Positions 31,857-38,620 of a stretch of 52,106 bases of DNA are shown piece by piece. This stretch comes from JACQKT01 sp038063055. Its GTDB lineage: Bacteria > Patescibacteriota > Minisyncoccia > UBA6257 > 2-01-FULL-56-20. How positions within the stretch are numbered: the stretch's first letter is position 1; each line of letters starts with the position of its first letter. Position numbers and translations under genes: made by a program. The notes beneath the pieces are model-generated. The model was not told the origin of the DNA. It saw nothing but the letters and a program-made list of their open reading frames with translations, and did no database searches. The stretch lies in NCBI GenBank assembly GCA_038063055.1, contig JBBTVY010000001.1:1-52106 (forward strand), in the 5' to 3' direction.

Positions 31857-32918
31857 TTAAAACTTGAAATCCTTTTTATACCACTCGGCGTAATCTCGAA
31901 CCGATTTTTCGGTCGTAAACCTGGGCCTCCAGCCTGTTTTTTTGAGTTTGGAAACGTCGGAAACGGCGTGCCGCGTGTCGGTTCGCCTAAAGCCTCCGAT
32001 AACTATGGGCGAAGTTGAACCGGTTATTTTCTTGACCGTCTTCGCGAAATCGAGAATGCCGTACGCCCTGCCGCCCCCGACATTGAAAATTTCGAAATTT
32101 GTTTTTTTGTTTTTCAGAACGAGAAGGTTGGCCGAAACCACATCCTCAATATTGACGAAATCGCGCGTCTGCTTGCCGTCTTCATAAACTGTAATCGGCT
32201 TTTTCGCCAGCGCCTGCGTTACGAATATGCGCAATGCTCCGGAATAAAGATTGCGCGGCGATTGTCTCGGTCCCTGAACGATTGAGTAACGAATAAGTGT
32301 AGTTGGTATATCGTAAGTCTTGCCGAAACGGAGCGCCAGTCGTTCAATGGCTTCTTTCGAAAGGCCGTAGGAATTGGTCGGCGTCAGCTGTTGGTCTTCT
32401 CGAAAAGGACAGAACTTCGCCGGCTGGCCATGGCGGCAAAGAATGTCGAATTTTTTTGATTTGAATTGTTTTTCCGTGCGCAATTCCGGAAAAAAGAACT
32501 TTTTATCATGTTTGCACCGATACATCCCGTCGCCGTAAGTGAACTGCGTGCTCGCGAGGATTACTTTTTTAACAGGCAATTTTTTTTCGACAATCAGTTC
32601 GTAAAGAATGGCTGAACTTACCGTGTTGGTATGGAAAAATTTGCTGAAATCCGGCCTCTGGTCCTGATAAGCCGCGAGATGGTAAACGTACGAAACTCCT
32701 TTTAATGCCTTGAGCCAATCCTCTTTTTTTCGAACGTCGCCCCTGATTAACTTGAACCCCTTATTTAAAACGTAATTGGGCCAGCGCCCGTCGTGAACCG
32801 GCGGCTCAAGATTGTCCAAAATGACGATTAAATATCCTTTTTTTGAAAGCGCGTCGGCCGTGTGCGAACCAATGAAACCTGCACCGCCAGTAATGAGAAT
32901 TTTTTCCTTTTTGGCCAT
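31857..32918 (-). CDS. NAD-dependent epimerase with Cys-containing insertion
   Basis: The 353-residue extended SDR begins KILITGGAGFIGSHTADALS and carries the catalytic NSYGLSKEAIERLAL (YxxxK). Between ASTQFTYGDG and the YxxxK lies an extra segment of about 50 residues with C-x-H, a lone C in DILCRHGQPAKFC and PFRED. This matches, in reduced form, the four-Cys ribbon in dTDP-L-rhamnose 4-epimerase-like enzymes. Here three Cys and two His remain, which could still bind a metal. The substrate is a nucleotide sugar. Later motifs RYSIVQGPRQ, DFVNIEDVV and NVGGGRAYGI are in the expected places. It is two bases from the GT2 stop upstream. Confidence 0.86.
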   Translation of the reverse strand: MAKKEKILITGGAGFIGSHTADALSKKGYLIVILDNLEPPVHDGRWPNYVLNKGFKLIRGDVRKKEDWLKALKGVSYVYHLAAYQDQRPDFSKFFHTNTVSSAILYELIVEKKLPVKKVILASTQFTYGDGMYRCKHDKKFFFPELRTEKQFKSKKFDILCRHGQPAKFCPFREDQQLTPTNSYGLSKEAIERLALRFGKTYDIPTTLIRYSIVQGPRQSPRNLYSGALRIFVTQALAKKPITVYEDGKQTRDFVNIEDVVSANLLVLKNKKTNFEIFNVGGGRAYGILDFAKTVKKITGSTSPIVIGGFRRTDTRHAVSDVSKLKKTGWRPRFTTEKSVRDYAEWYKKDFKF

Positions 32919-32919
32919 A

Positions 32920-33879
32920 TTATTCCGTATAGAATAGCATCTTGTGTTTCAGTTGCCAAAAGAATTTTACTAAGCCTGAAATCAATTTACCTGGGATAAC
33001 TTTCACGAACAAGATTATGAACGGATAAAATGCAATCCTCCAGCTACCTTTGAGCGCGTCTTTTAAAACAACGATGGCTTCTTTTTTCTCTTCGAGCAAA
33101 AGATGGGCTACGGCAAGTTTGGTTTTCAAAAGTCGAAAAATTTTATCTTCGCCGTATTTTTTCCTTTCGTCCCCGGACATTCTCGAAAAAAGCGCTTCAA
33201 AACTTCTCAGATTCATTTTTTTCATCTTTACCTGATTATGGAAACCAGACAGGCTTTTTTTGCTTATTCGATTGTAATGAAGCGGTTTGTCAACAAATCC
33301 GAATTTAACGCCGCGATAAGCCAGACGCCGCCAAAGGTCCCAGTCTTCCGCGTCACGGAAATCAGGGTTAAATCCGTTTTCGAAAGCAAAAACTTCCCGC
33401 CGTATCATTACCGAGCCTGGATTTATGAACTGGTGCCGCAGAAGGTCGCGGAAAATGTCTCCGTCCGGCATAGGCCGGTCGTATTCGTACATTTTTTCAG
33501 GCGCGTCGTCATAAAAACTCAAAACGCGGCAGTAAGCGACCCCATAATCATGATTGATTTCGAGGAAATTCACTTCCTCTTCTACTTTCTCCAAGGCGTC
33601 GATATCGTCCGTGTCAAGAAACGTTATGTAATCTCCATGCGACAATTCGAATGCTTTGTTTCTGGCTCTTGAAATCCCCCCGTTGGGTTGTTCGAAATAA
33701 ACGACTCTTTTGTCGCTCAAATAAGGCTTTACCGCTTCCGCCGTGCCATCGACGGAGCCGTCGTTAATAATTATTACTTCTATGCTGGGATAGGTTTGGC
33801 CAAGGGCGGAATCCACAGCCACTTTCACGTATTTTTCCGCGTTATATGCCGGGATTATGATTGAAACAAGAGATTTCAT
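32920..33879 (-). CDS. GT2-family glycosyltransferase
   Basis: The 319-residue protein starts SLVSIIIPAYNAEKYVKVAV and contains VIIINDGSVDGTAEAV, ITFLDTDDIDALEKV (DXD) and FRDAEDWDLWRRLAYRG. It is a complete family 2 GT-A enzyme. The last 40 residues (FYPFIILFVKVIPGKLI) form an amphipathic or membrane-peripheral tail. It adds a sugar to the growing lipid-linked glycan at the inner face; which one is unknown. The start at 33879 is followed upstream by GTAGTC-type repeats and the S23 gene. Confidence 0.88.
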   Translation of the reverse strand: MKSLVSIIIPAYNAEKYVKVAVDSALGQTYPSIEVIIINDGSVDGTAEAVKPYLSDKRVVYFEQPNGGISRARNKAFELSHGDYITFLDTDDIDALEKVEEEVNFLEINHDYGVAYCRVLSFYDDAPEKMYEYDRPMPDGDIFRDLLRHQFINPGSVMIRREVFAFENGFNPDFRDAEDWDLWRRLAYRGVKFGFVDKPLHYNRISKKSLSGFHNQVKMKKMNLRSFEALFSRMSGDERKKYGEDKIFRLLKTKLAVAHLLLEEKKEAIVVLKDALKGSWRIAFYPFIILFVKVIPGKLISGLVKFFWQLKHKMLFYTE

Positions 33880-33884
33880 GTTGT

Positions 33885-33924
33885 GTACAGACTACAGCTT
33901 ACTGACTACAGCTGACAGTCGTAG
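33885..33924. repeat. GTAGTC-type repeat on one side of the S23 gene
   Basis: The minus strand reads CTGTCAGCTGTAGTCAGTAA followed by GCTGTAGTCTGTA. It carries two CTGTAGTC units, lies between the S23 stop and the GT2 start, and resembles the repeats at 34281-34313 and 34913-34993. Confidence 0.6.
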
Positions 33925-34278
33925 CTAGAGAAGCTTTTTTATTAACGAGTTAATTTTCGATGCCAATATATTAGCCGACTTATAAAGATAATCAAATTCC
34001 TCCTGATTAATAAAGTTTTGGTCAATTGTGATATACAATGCCGTTACGACTTCCTCCAACGAGGTTATACTTATCCGCAGGAATCTAACGAATTCCTTAT
34101 CCGATTTTCTATCAGCACCTTCAGCTATATTCAAAGTCACTGAAACAGCAGCTCGACGAATTTGCGAAGTTAGTCCGAATTGTTCTTCTTTCGGAAACTT
34201 GCTGGACAAAATATAAATCTCACTGGTAAATTTTCTGGCGAGTTTCCATGTTTCTAAATTTTCAAACCTGAAATACAT
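33925..34278 (-). CDS. S23/IVP-type four-helix-bundle protein
   Basis: The 117-residue protein starts FRFENLETWKLARKFTSEIY and continues FGLTSQIRRAAVSVTLNIAE and GADRKSDKEFVRFLRISITS. These are the hallmarks of the four-helix-bundle proteins named after genes in 23S rRNA intervening sequences (TIGR02436/S23). The fold is all-alpha with a conserved basic face, and the family resembles the Avd accessory protein of diversity-generating retroelements. The cellular role is unknown. No rRNA gene and no reverse transcriptase is near. The gene sits alone, unrelated to glycan synthesis, and is bordered on both sides by GTAGTC-type repeats, so it looks like an inserted cassette between two glycosyltransferases. 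Confidence 0.9.
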   Translation of the reverse strand: MYFRFENLETWKLARKFTSEIYILSSKFPKEEQFGLTSQIRRAAVSVTLNIAEGADRKSDKEFVRFLRISITSLEEVVTALYITIDQNFINQEEFDYLYKSANILASKINSLIKKLL

Positions 34279-34280
34279 GT

Positions 34281-34313
34281 TAGCAGTAGTCAGTAGTCTG
34301 TAAGCCGTAGTCC
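34281..34313. repeat. GTAGTC-type repeat on the other side of the S23 gene
   Basis: The plus strand reads TAGCAGTAGTCAGTAGTC then TGTAAGCCGTAGTCC. It begins two bases from the S23 start codon. Read on the minus strand it encodes the last residues of the neighbouring CgeB-type enzyme (GLRLTDY, then stop), so the repeat supplies that gene's 3' end. Confidence 0.65.
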
Positions 34314-35453
34314 AATCCTTTCAAATATCTCTCTGAACCTTTTTTCATAAGTGTGGTCTTTTATGGTCCGTTCGTAGCCGGCAAGCGCGATTTTTTTACG
34401 TTCGTCTTCATTGGCTAGATAATATTTCACCATTTCTGGAATTTCCTTTTCATCGCGGTAAACCGCTATTTCTTTCCCGATTTCGTAATAACGTTCCAAT
34501 CCCTTGGCATATCCAGCCAGAAGAAAGCCGCCACAAGCCGGTATCTCGAATACACGACCCTTTATTTGTGAAATTTTCCGGCCGACGAACCACGAACGGA
34601 AATTCCTCGGGAAGCGCCAGAAATCAGGAACTATTTTTTCGACACTCCTCCTGAAAAAAATTTTGCCTAACGATTTGAGCGAATAATCCATATTCGGCTG
34701 GTTGAGTCCAAGATTTATTTTGCTCTGCCCGAAAAGTTTTATCATTTCCTCTTCGGAAATTCTTCCTCCGCCCCCGCCTGCTAGCGCCTTTGGCGCAAGC
34801 CAATGGCGGGCAGGCCAGCCGGCTCCGAACACGGAAACGCTGATTCCTGACTTTCTTAGCGCATCGACGACTCTCTGTCGCGCCTTGTTCCACGAACCGA
34901 CCAAGCTTACATCGGCTGACGGACTACTGACTACTGCTGACTGCTTACTGCTTGCTGTAGTCTGCCCATCTGTAGTCTGTAGTCCGTAAGCCGTCGGCTT
35001 GTATAATGCCGTATTCGCCGCCCAGCAGGATTTTATGACGTTTTTTAGTCCGAGTTTCCGGTACCACTCGAGTGGCTCGTCATAAACCGTTACGACCCAG
35101 TCGAAATACGGCGTCCAATGGTGGGAATAGCTCCAGAATCTCCAGGTATCGTCCGGAAACCAGGCCAGTGTTTTCGTCTGCGTCTCGCGCCTTATTTTCG
35201 AAAGCGTTTCTTTGCTTACTTCATCGGTCAGCATAAACACGAAAAGCAAATCCGGCTGCCATGATTTTACGGCTTCAAAAAGTTCTTCATTGAATTTCTT
35301 TTTGCCAACTTCGAGAATCCTGTCGAATGGAAAATATTTAATTTCAACGCCCGGCAAATCTTTCAAGCTCAAATAAAAATTATTATGCTCGAAACTTAGC
35401 CCGTAGCTTTTCTTGTAAAAAGAATATTGTATTCCGGTATAAAGTATTTTCAT
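34290..35453 (-). CDS. CgeB-type glycosyltransferase altered by three repeat segments
   Basis: The 387-residue protein is a paralogue of the enzyme at 16824-17906, with LAWFPDDTWRFWSYSHHWTP, RVFEIPACGGFLLAGYAKGL and AGYERTIKDHTYEKRF. Against the paralogue it has an extra stretch of about 22 residues at 154-180 (from YGLQTTDG to SSPSAD) made by a GTAGTC-type palindrome, another at about 214-227 (HWLAPKALAGGGGG) made by a GC-rich hairpin, and a tail GLRLTDY made by the repeat next to the S23 gene. All changes keep the frame. They fall between secondary-structure motifs, so the enzyme may work. It follows the GT4 gene by two bases. Donor unknown. Confidence 0.86.
   Translation of the reverse strand: MKILYTGIQYSFYKKSYGLSFEHNNFYLSLKDLPGVEIKYFPFDRILEVGKKKFNEELFEAVKSWQPDLLFVFMLTDEVSKETLSKIRRETQTKTLAWFPDDTWRFWSYSHHWTPYFDWVVTVYDEPLEWYRKLGLKNVIKSCWAANTALYKPTAYGLQTTDGQTTASSKQSAVVSSPSADVSLVGSWNKARQRVVDALRKSGISVSVFGAGWPARHWLAPKALAGGGGGRISEEEMIKLFGQSKINLGLNQPNMDYSLKSLGKIFFRRSVEKIVPDFWRFPRNFRSWFVGRKISQIKGRVFEIPACGGFLLAGYAKGLERYYEIGKEIAVYRDEKEIPEMVKYYLANEDERKKIALAGYERTIKDHTYEKRFREIFERIGLRLTDY
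34773..34814. repeat. GC-rich hairpin repeat inside CgeB-type gene
   Basis: CCCGCC (34773-34778) pairs with GGCGGG (34805-34810), and inside it GCTAGCGCC (34780-34788) pairs with GGCGCAAGC (34792-34800) with one mismatch. It adds a Gly/Ala-rich stretch absent from the paralogue. Confidence 0.6.
34913..34993. repeat. Imperfect 24-bp palindrome of GTAGTC type inside CgeB-type gene
   Basis: The left arm (34913-34936) begins CGGCTGACGGACTACTGACT; the reverse complement of the right arm (34970-34993) begins CGGCTTACGGACTACAGACT. The arms agree at 21 of 24 positions. The unit matches the repeats flanking the S23 gene about 0.6 kb away and is translated as a Ser/Thr/Gln-rich insert. Confidence 0.7.
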
Positions 35454-35455
35454 GA

Positions 35456-36655
35456 TTACTTGTTTCCTAAAGCTATTTCTATAAACCCTCTGGCGTAAGC
35501 ATCCCAGCTTACGTTTTCCTTGACGAATCTTTGCCCGTTTGACGTTATCTTCCCATAAAAACTGCTATCTTTCATCAAAATTTCCACTTTTTCTGCAAGT
35601 TGATTTGGATTTAAGGGTTCAAAGAAGAGGGCGTTTTCGCCGTCTTTGAGAACTTCGGCGTCGCTTGAACCGCTGCAAACGACAAGCGGCAAGCCGGCGC
35701 TCATGGCTTCAAACGGCGCTATTCCCCAAATCTTAATGTGTGTCGCATATATATAAACATCGCTTTGCCGGTAAACATCCATAAAATCTTTCTCGGCAAC
35801 ACCCTCAAACCTGGCGTCTATATAATTTTTGATGCCGGAATTTTCTATAAAGCTTTCGAATTCCTCGCGGTAAATTTTGTCCGCCCAAAAATCCTGACAG
35901 ACAAGCAATGTGCGCGCGTCATATCCTTTTTTCCGCAAAATTGCAGTAGCGCTGATGACATCTTCGAATCTTCTGTAGCGCCCAAGAGAGCCGACGCTTA
36001 AAAGGGCGATTTTTTTGGAGTCCGGCTTGCTTTTTACGGGCCTGTAAAAAGATTCGAAATCAACCCCGCCCCTTAAAATTCTGGTATTCAATCCCAATTC
36101 TTTTTCCGCAATCTCTTTATTTCTGTTGTCAATCACAACAGCGATATCCGCTTTTTTGAAAAATCTCCTTTCTATTTTTTCCTGAACAGCGTAAAAAATT
36201 TTGCTTGAAATATTTCTGATAAACCCCTTTTTGGGATTAAAATCGAACGGCGAATCGTGCATTGTCCAAATAAATTTTGCTTTTGGATTCCTCTTTTTAT
36301 ACAGCGCTCCCACTCTGTAGGAAAAATCCGTATGACAATTGACGATATCAAAGTCGTTTTCCATCGCATCGGCTATTCTCCTGGCGTTCAGCGCCGCCAA
36401 TTTGTATAGCCTCAAGCTTCCCAATATCTTTCCGAATGTGGTCTTTGAGCCGAATACTGAAGAAAAGGGAATGTCGCCTTTGATTTCCCTGATATCAAGG
36501 CCCCTGGAAAGAACAGGGAAACAATTCGGATTATAATCCGCGGTGAATATTACAACCGCATTGCCCTGCTTTTTGAGCGATTGGGCGAAAGAAAACAAAA
36601 GCCGGGAAGCGCCAGCTTCGGTCGCAAGATTAAATAATACGATAGCTATTTTCAT
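35456..36655 (-). CDS. GT4-family glycosyltransferase
   Basis: The 399-residue GT-B protein begins KIAIVLFNLATEAGASRLLF, has IALLSVGSLGRYRRFEDVI at the start of the nucleotide-binding domain and IWGIAPFEAMSAGLPLVV, where the first Glu of EX7E is a Lys and the second is present. The long middle part (YKKRNPKAKFIWTMHDSPFD) is typical of family 4. It is likely a cytosolic-face enzyme of the same glycan pathway. Its start overlaps the stop of a five-codon leader frame with a strong AGGAGG site, the clearest ribosome-binding site among the glycan genes. The sugar is unknown. Confidence 0.86.
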   Translation of the reverse strand: MKIAIVLFNLATEAGASRLLFSFAQSLKKQGNAVVIFTADYNPNCFPVLSRGLDIREIKGDIPFSSVFGSKTTFGKILGSLRLYKLAALNARRIADAMENDFDIVNCHTDFSYRVGALYKKRNPKAKFIWTMHDSPFDFNPKKGFIRNISSKIFYAVQEKIERRFFKKADIAVVIDNRNKEIAEKELGLNTRILRGGVDFESFYRPVKSKPDSKKIALLSVGSLGRYRRFEDVISATAILRKKGYDARTLLVCQDFWADKIYREEFESFIENSGIKNYIDARFEGVAEKDFMDVYRQSDVYIYATHIKIWGIAPFEAMSAGLPLVVCSGSSDAEVLKDGENALFFEPLNPNQLAEKVEILMKDSSFYGKITSNGQRFVKENVSWDAYARGFIEIALGNK

Positions 36656-36689
36656 TTAAGAGCGCACATTGGCCTCCTCGGCTAATGCG
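36652..36689 (-). promoter_or_regulatory. Leader with AGGAGG, five-codon mini-ORF and hairpin upstream of GT4
   Basis: On the minus strand GCGCATTAGCC pairs imperfectly with GGCCAATGTGCGC, placing GAGGAGG (36673-36679) between the arms. Three bases after AGGAGG an ATG (36669) opens a mini-ORF MCALK whose TGA (36652-36654) overlaps the GT4 ATG as ATGA. This could couple GT4 translation to a leader peptide, or simply be a palindromic repeat placed by chance. The 119-base gap to the next gene otherwise shows nothing. Confidence 0.35.
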
Positions 36690-36774
36690 CCTTAGTATAG
36701 CTTGCCGGGCGGAAAAAAGTGAAGGATTTCAATCGGGTAAATTATTTGCGGCCCGGCTTAAACTCAAAATACAA

Positions 36775-37530
36775 TTAATTTTTGTATATGCCTATATAAA
36801 TGCCGTTGGATGCGGGGAACGGATAACCGTAGCGCGAATCCTTCACCTCCTCATATTTTGCTTCGCGCCATTCGTTGTCCTTGGATAAGCGCTTCATAAA
36901 ATACACAGGAATGCCCAATTTATCCTCGGCTACTAACTTATCCAAATTGGGGTTATAGCCCATCGGCATAGACATATATAATATTCCGCCCGGCGCAAGA
37001 AGTTTCTTTTGCACTTCAACCGCTCTTGGGATTTTAGTGGGGTCCTTTTCTTCCGGAAAGTCATATCCTATGTGTTCCATCGTTCCCATGCTGACAATTC
37101 TTTTATAGAGCTTATTTGGGGCGAATCCGATTATATCTTCATTCCTCACGCCAGGGCCCATTTCATATTTGTCGACTATATCATGACCTATGGGATAATA
37201 CTGCCTGAGAACATTTCCTATTTCGAGCACGCTACTTGGGTCAACGTCTTTTACCAAATCAATGACGATGGGTACCTCGGCGGACCGTTCATTGCGCCAT
37301 GTAAAATTTTTCTTGCTGTAGAGATAATTATATTTCTTTCCCTGGAATGTGAATGAAGGAATCCGCCGCGCGCGGAAATTGCTGTGAATGTGATGCATAA
37401 GTGTCCAATAGGGACGTTGGAAAAAATAAAGTTTTATTTTGTAAAAAACAGTTGATAAGAACCCTTTGACTCCTTTTCTGTTATAGGCGTTCCTTATTCT
37501 TTGATAAAAATTTGTGGTTGTTTTAGCCAT
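36775..37530 (-). CDS. Probable class I SAM-dependent methyltransferase
   Basis: The 251-residue protein has PSSVLEIGNVLRQYYPIGHD at about residues 98-117, a degenerate SAM loop (E-I-G-N), then VDKYEMGPGVRNEDI, VSMGTMEHIGYDFPEE and LAPGGILYMSMPMGYNP. The last three match methyltransferase motifs IV-VI. The N-terminal 90 residues are basic (KLYFFQRPYWTLMHHIHSNF). In this family, found in polysaccharide loci, the GNVL form replaces the usual glycine-rich loop, so activity is likely but not sure. It is five bases from the GT10 stop upstream. Substrate unknown; a glycan is likely. Confidence 0.72.
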   Translation of the reverse strand: MAKTTTNFYQRIRNAYNRKGVKGFLSTVFYKIKLYFFQRPYWTLMHHIHSNFRARRIPSFTFQGKKYNYLYSKKNFTWRNERSAEVPIVIDLVKDVDPSSVLEIGNVLRQYYPIGHDIVDKYEMGPGVRNEDIIGFAPNKLYKRIVSMGTMEHIGYDFPEEKDPTKIPRAVEVQKKLLAPGGILYMSMPMGYNPNLDKLVAEDKLGIPVYFMKRLSKDNEWREAKYEEVKDSRYGYPFPASNGIYIGIYKN

Positions 37531-37534
37531 TTGG

Positions 37535-38599
37535 CTATTTTAACACACCATTAACAAAATTTTCAAACTTTCCTGCCGTAGGACTCTTTTTTAGAAAAGC
37601 AGAAATTGCCGTCCGGAATTTGCTTATTTCTTCTGGCCCGAGGTTCCTCAAAAAGGCATTCAGCTCCGAATACCCTCCGAATTTCCTGAAATCTATGAAA
37701 CAATCTTTCGGAACGAGCTTATCTATGTCCGGCGCTCCGTAATAAACCGGAATGGTGCCTGCCGCCATGCAATCAAATATCTTTTCGCTTACCCATCCCG
37801 ACGTAATGTCATTCTCGAAAGCCAGTCCGAATTTGTATTCGCTCATTGTTTTGAGCTTGTCCGGAACTTTGCCGCGCCAGACACGCTTCACGTATTTGTC
37901 GTAATGGAAATAAAAGGGATGCTTTGGCGGCTTGTCCCAACCGAAACCGTAAAAATCAAAACCTTCCACGCCACTGAAAAACTTTATGGCTTTGAGACGC
38001 TCTCCGTAAAGTTCATTGGTAAATTTGTGCGGACGGATATTGGAATTTATCATTGTAAGATATTTGTTTTTCGGAACGCTGAAATACGGGCTAGTGATAT
38101 CCTTGGTGCGATGTTCAAAATAATTGAAATATTCCCATTTGGGATGGTTTACGCGAGCTATGACGAATATTCTGTGATAAAAACCTGATTTTGCTATTGC
38201 ATCCAAATGCGAATACACGAAAGGCATGGACACTGGTGGCTCTACCTGCAAAAGAACTCTGCGTCCAAAAAAAGAAAAATTTTTCATAAAAAAACGCCTG
38301 CGCTTCATGAAAAAACCGCCCCTGTCTTTGAAATGAACGATTGAATAATAAATCCTCCAGAAAAGCGTTTCGCCCGGATGATTCATTGCCAAAAGTATGT
38401 CGTCCGACTTGGCCAATTCTCTGCTCCACTGAAAATATGACTTTACGGAAACGCCGCGTTTGGCGCACTCTTCATAAAAAGAGTTCCAAAAAAGAGCGTT
38501 CGGGCTTCCGCCGTCATATGGCCTAAAAGAGATTCCTTCCCCTTCAAAATATTCGTTTGGAAACATATCCGGGCCAGCCGGCATTATATATACAGTCAT
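37535..38599 (-). CDS. GT10 alpha-1,3/4-fucosyltransferase-like enzyme
   Basis: The 354-residue protein carries the family 10 signature in its C-terminal half: YKFGLAFENDITSGWVSEKI, FDCMAAGTIPVYYGAPDI and PKDCFIDFRKFGGYSEL. In GT10 enzymes this block binds GDP-fucose. The N-terminal part (ILLAMNHPGETLFWRI, LLQVEPPVSMPFVYSHLD) is more divergent. With the GT11 gene and the Gmd/reductase genes this gives a second sign of a GDP-6-deoxyhexose in the glycan. It follows the sulfatase-like gene by 21 bases. Confidence 0.9.
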   Translation of the reverse strand: MTVYIMPAGPDMFPNEYFEGEGISFRPYDGGSPNALFWNSFYEECAKRGVSVKSYFQWSRELAKSDDILLAMNHPGETLFWRIYYSIVHFKDRGGFFMKRRRFFMKNFSFFGRRVLLQVEPPVSMPFVYSHLDAIAKSGFYHRIFVIARVNHPKWEYFNYFEHRTKDITSPYFSVPKNKYLTMINSNIRPHKFTNELYGERLKAIKFFSGVEGFDFYGFGWDKPPKHPFYFHYDKYVKRVWRGKVPDKLKTMSEYKFGLAFENDITSGWVSEKIFDCMAAGTIPVYYGAPDIDKLVPKDCFIDFRKFGGYSELNAFLRNLGPEEISKFRTAISAFLKKSPTAGKFENFVNGVLK

Positions 38600-38620
38600 A
38601 AGGGATAGTATACAGTCCGA

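Noticed and set aside
33925..34278. 23S rRNA intervening sequence
   Set aside because: The S23-type protein suggested it, but the flanks are glycosyltransferase genes and no rRNA sequence is visible.
33885..34993. CRISPR array or diversity-generating retroelement
   Set aside because: The GTAGTC repeats are irregular, without equal spacers or cas genes, and no reverse transcriptase or template/variable repeat pair is present despite the Avd-like S23 protein.
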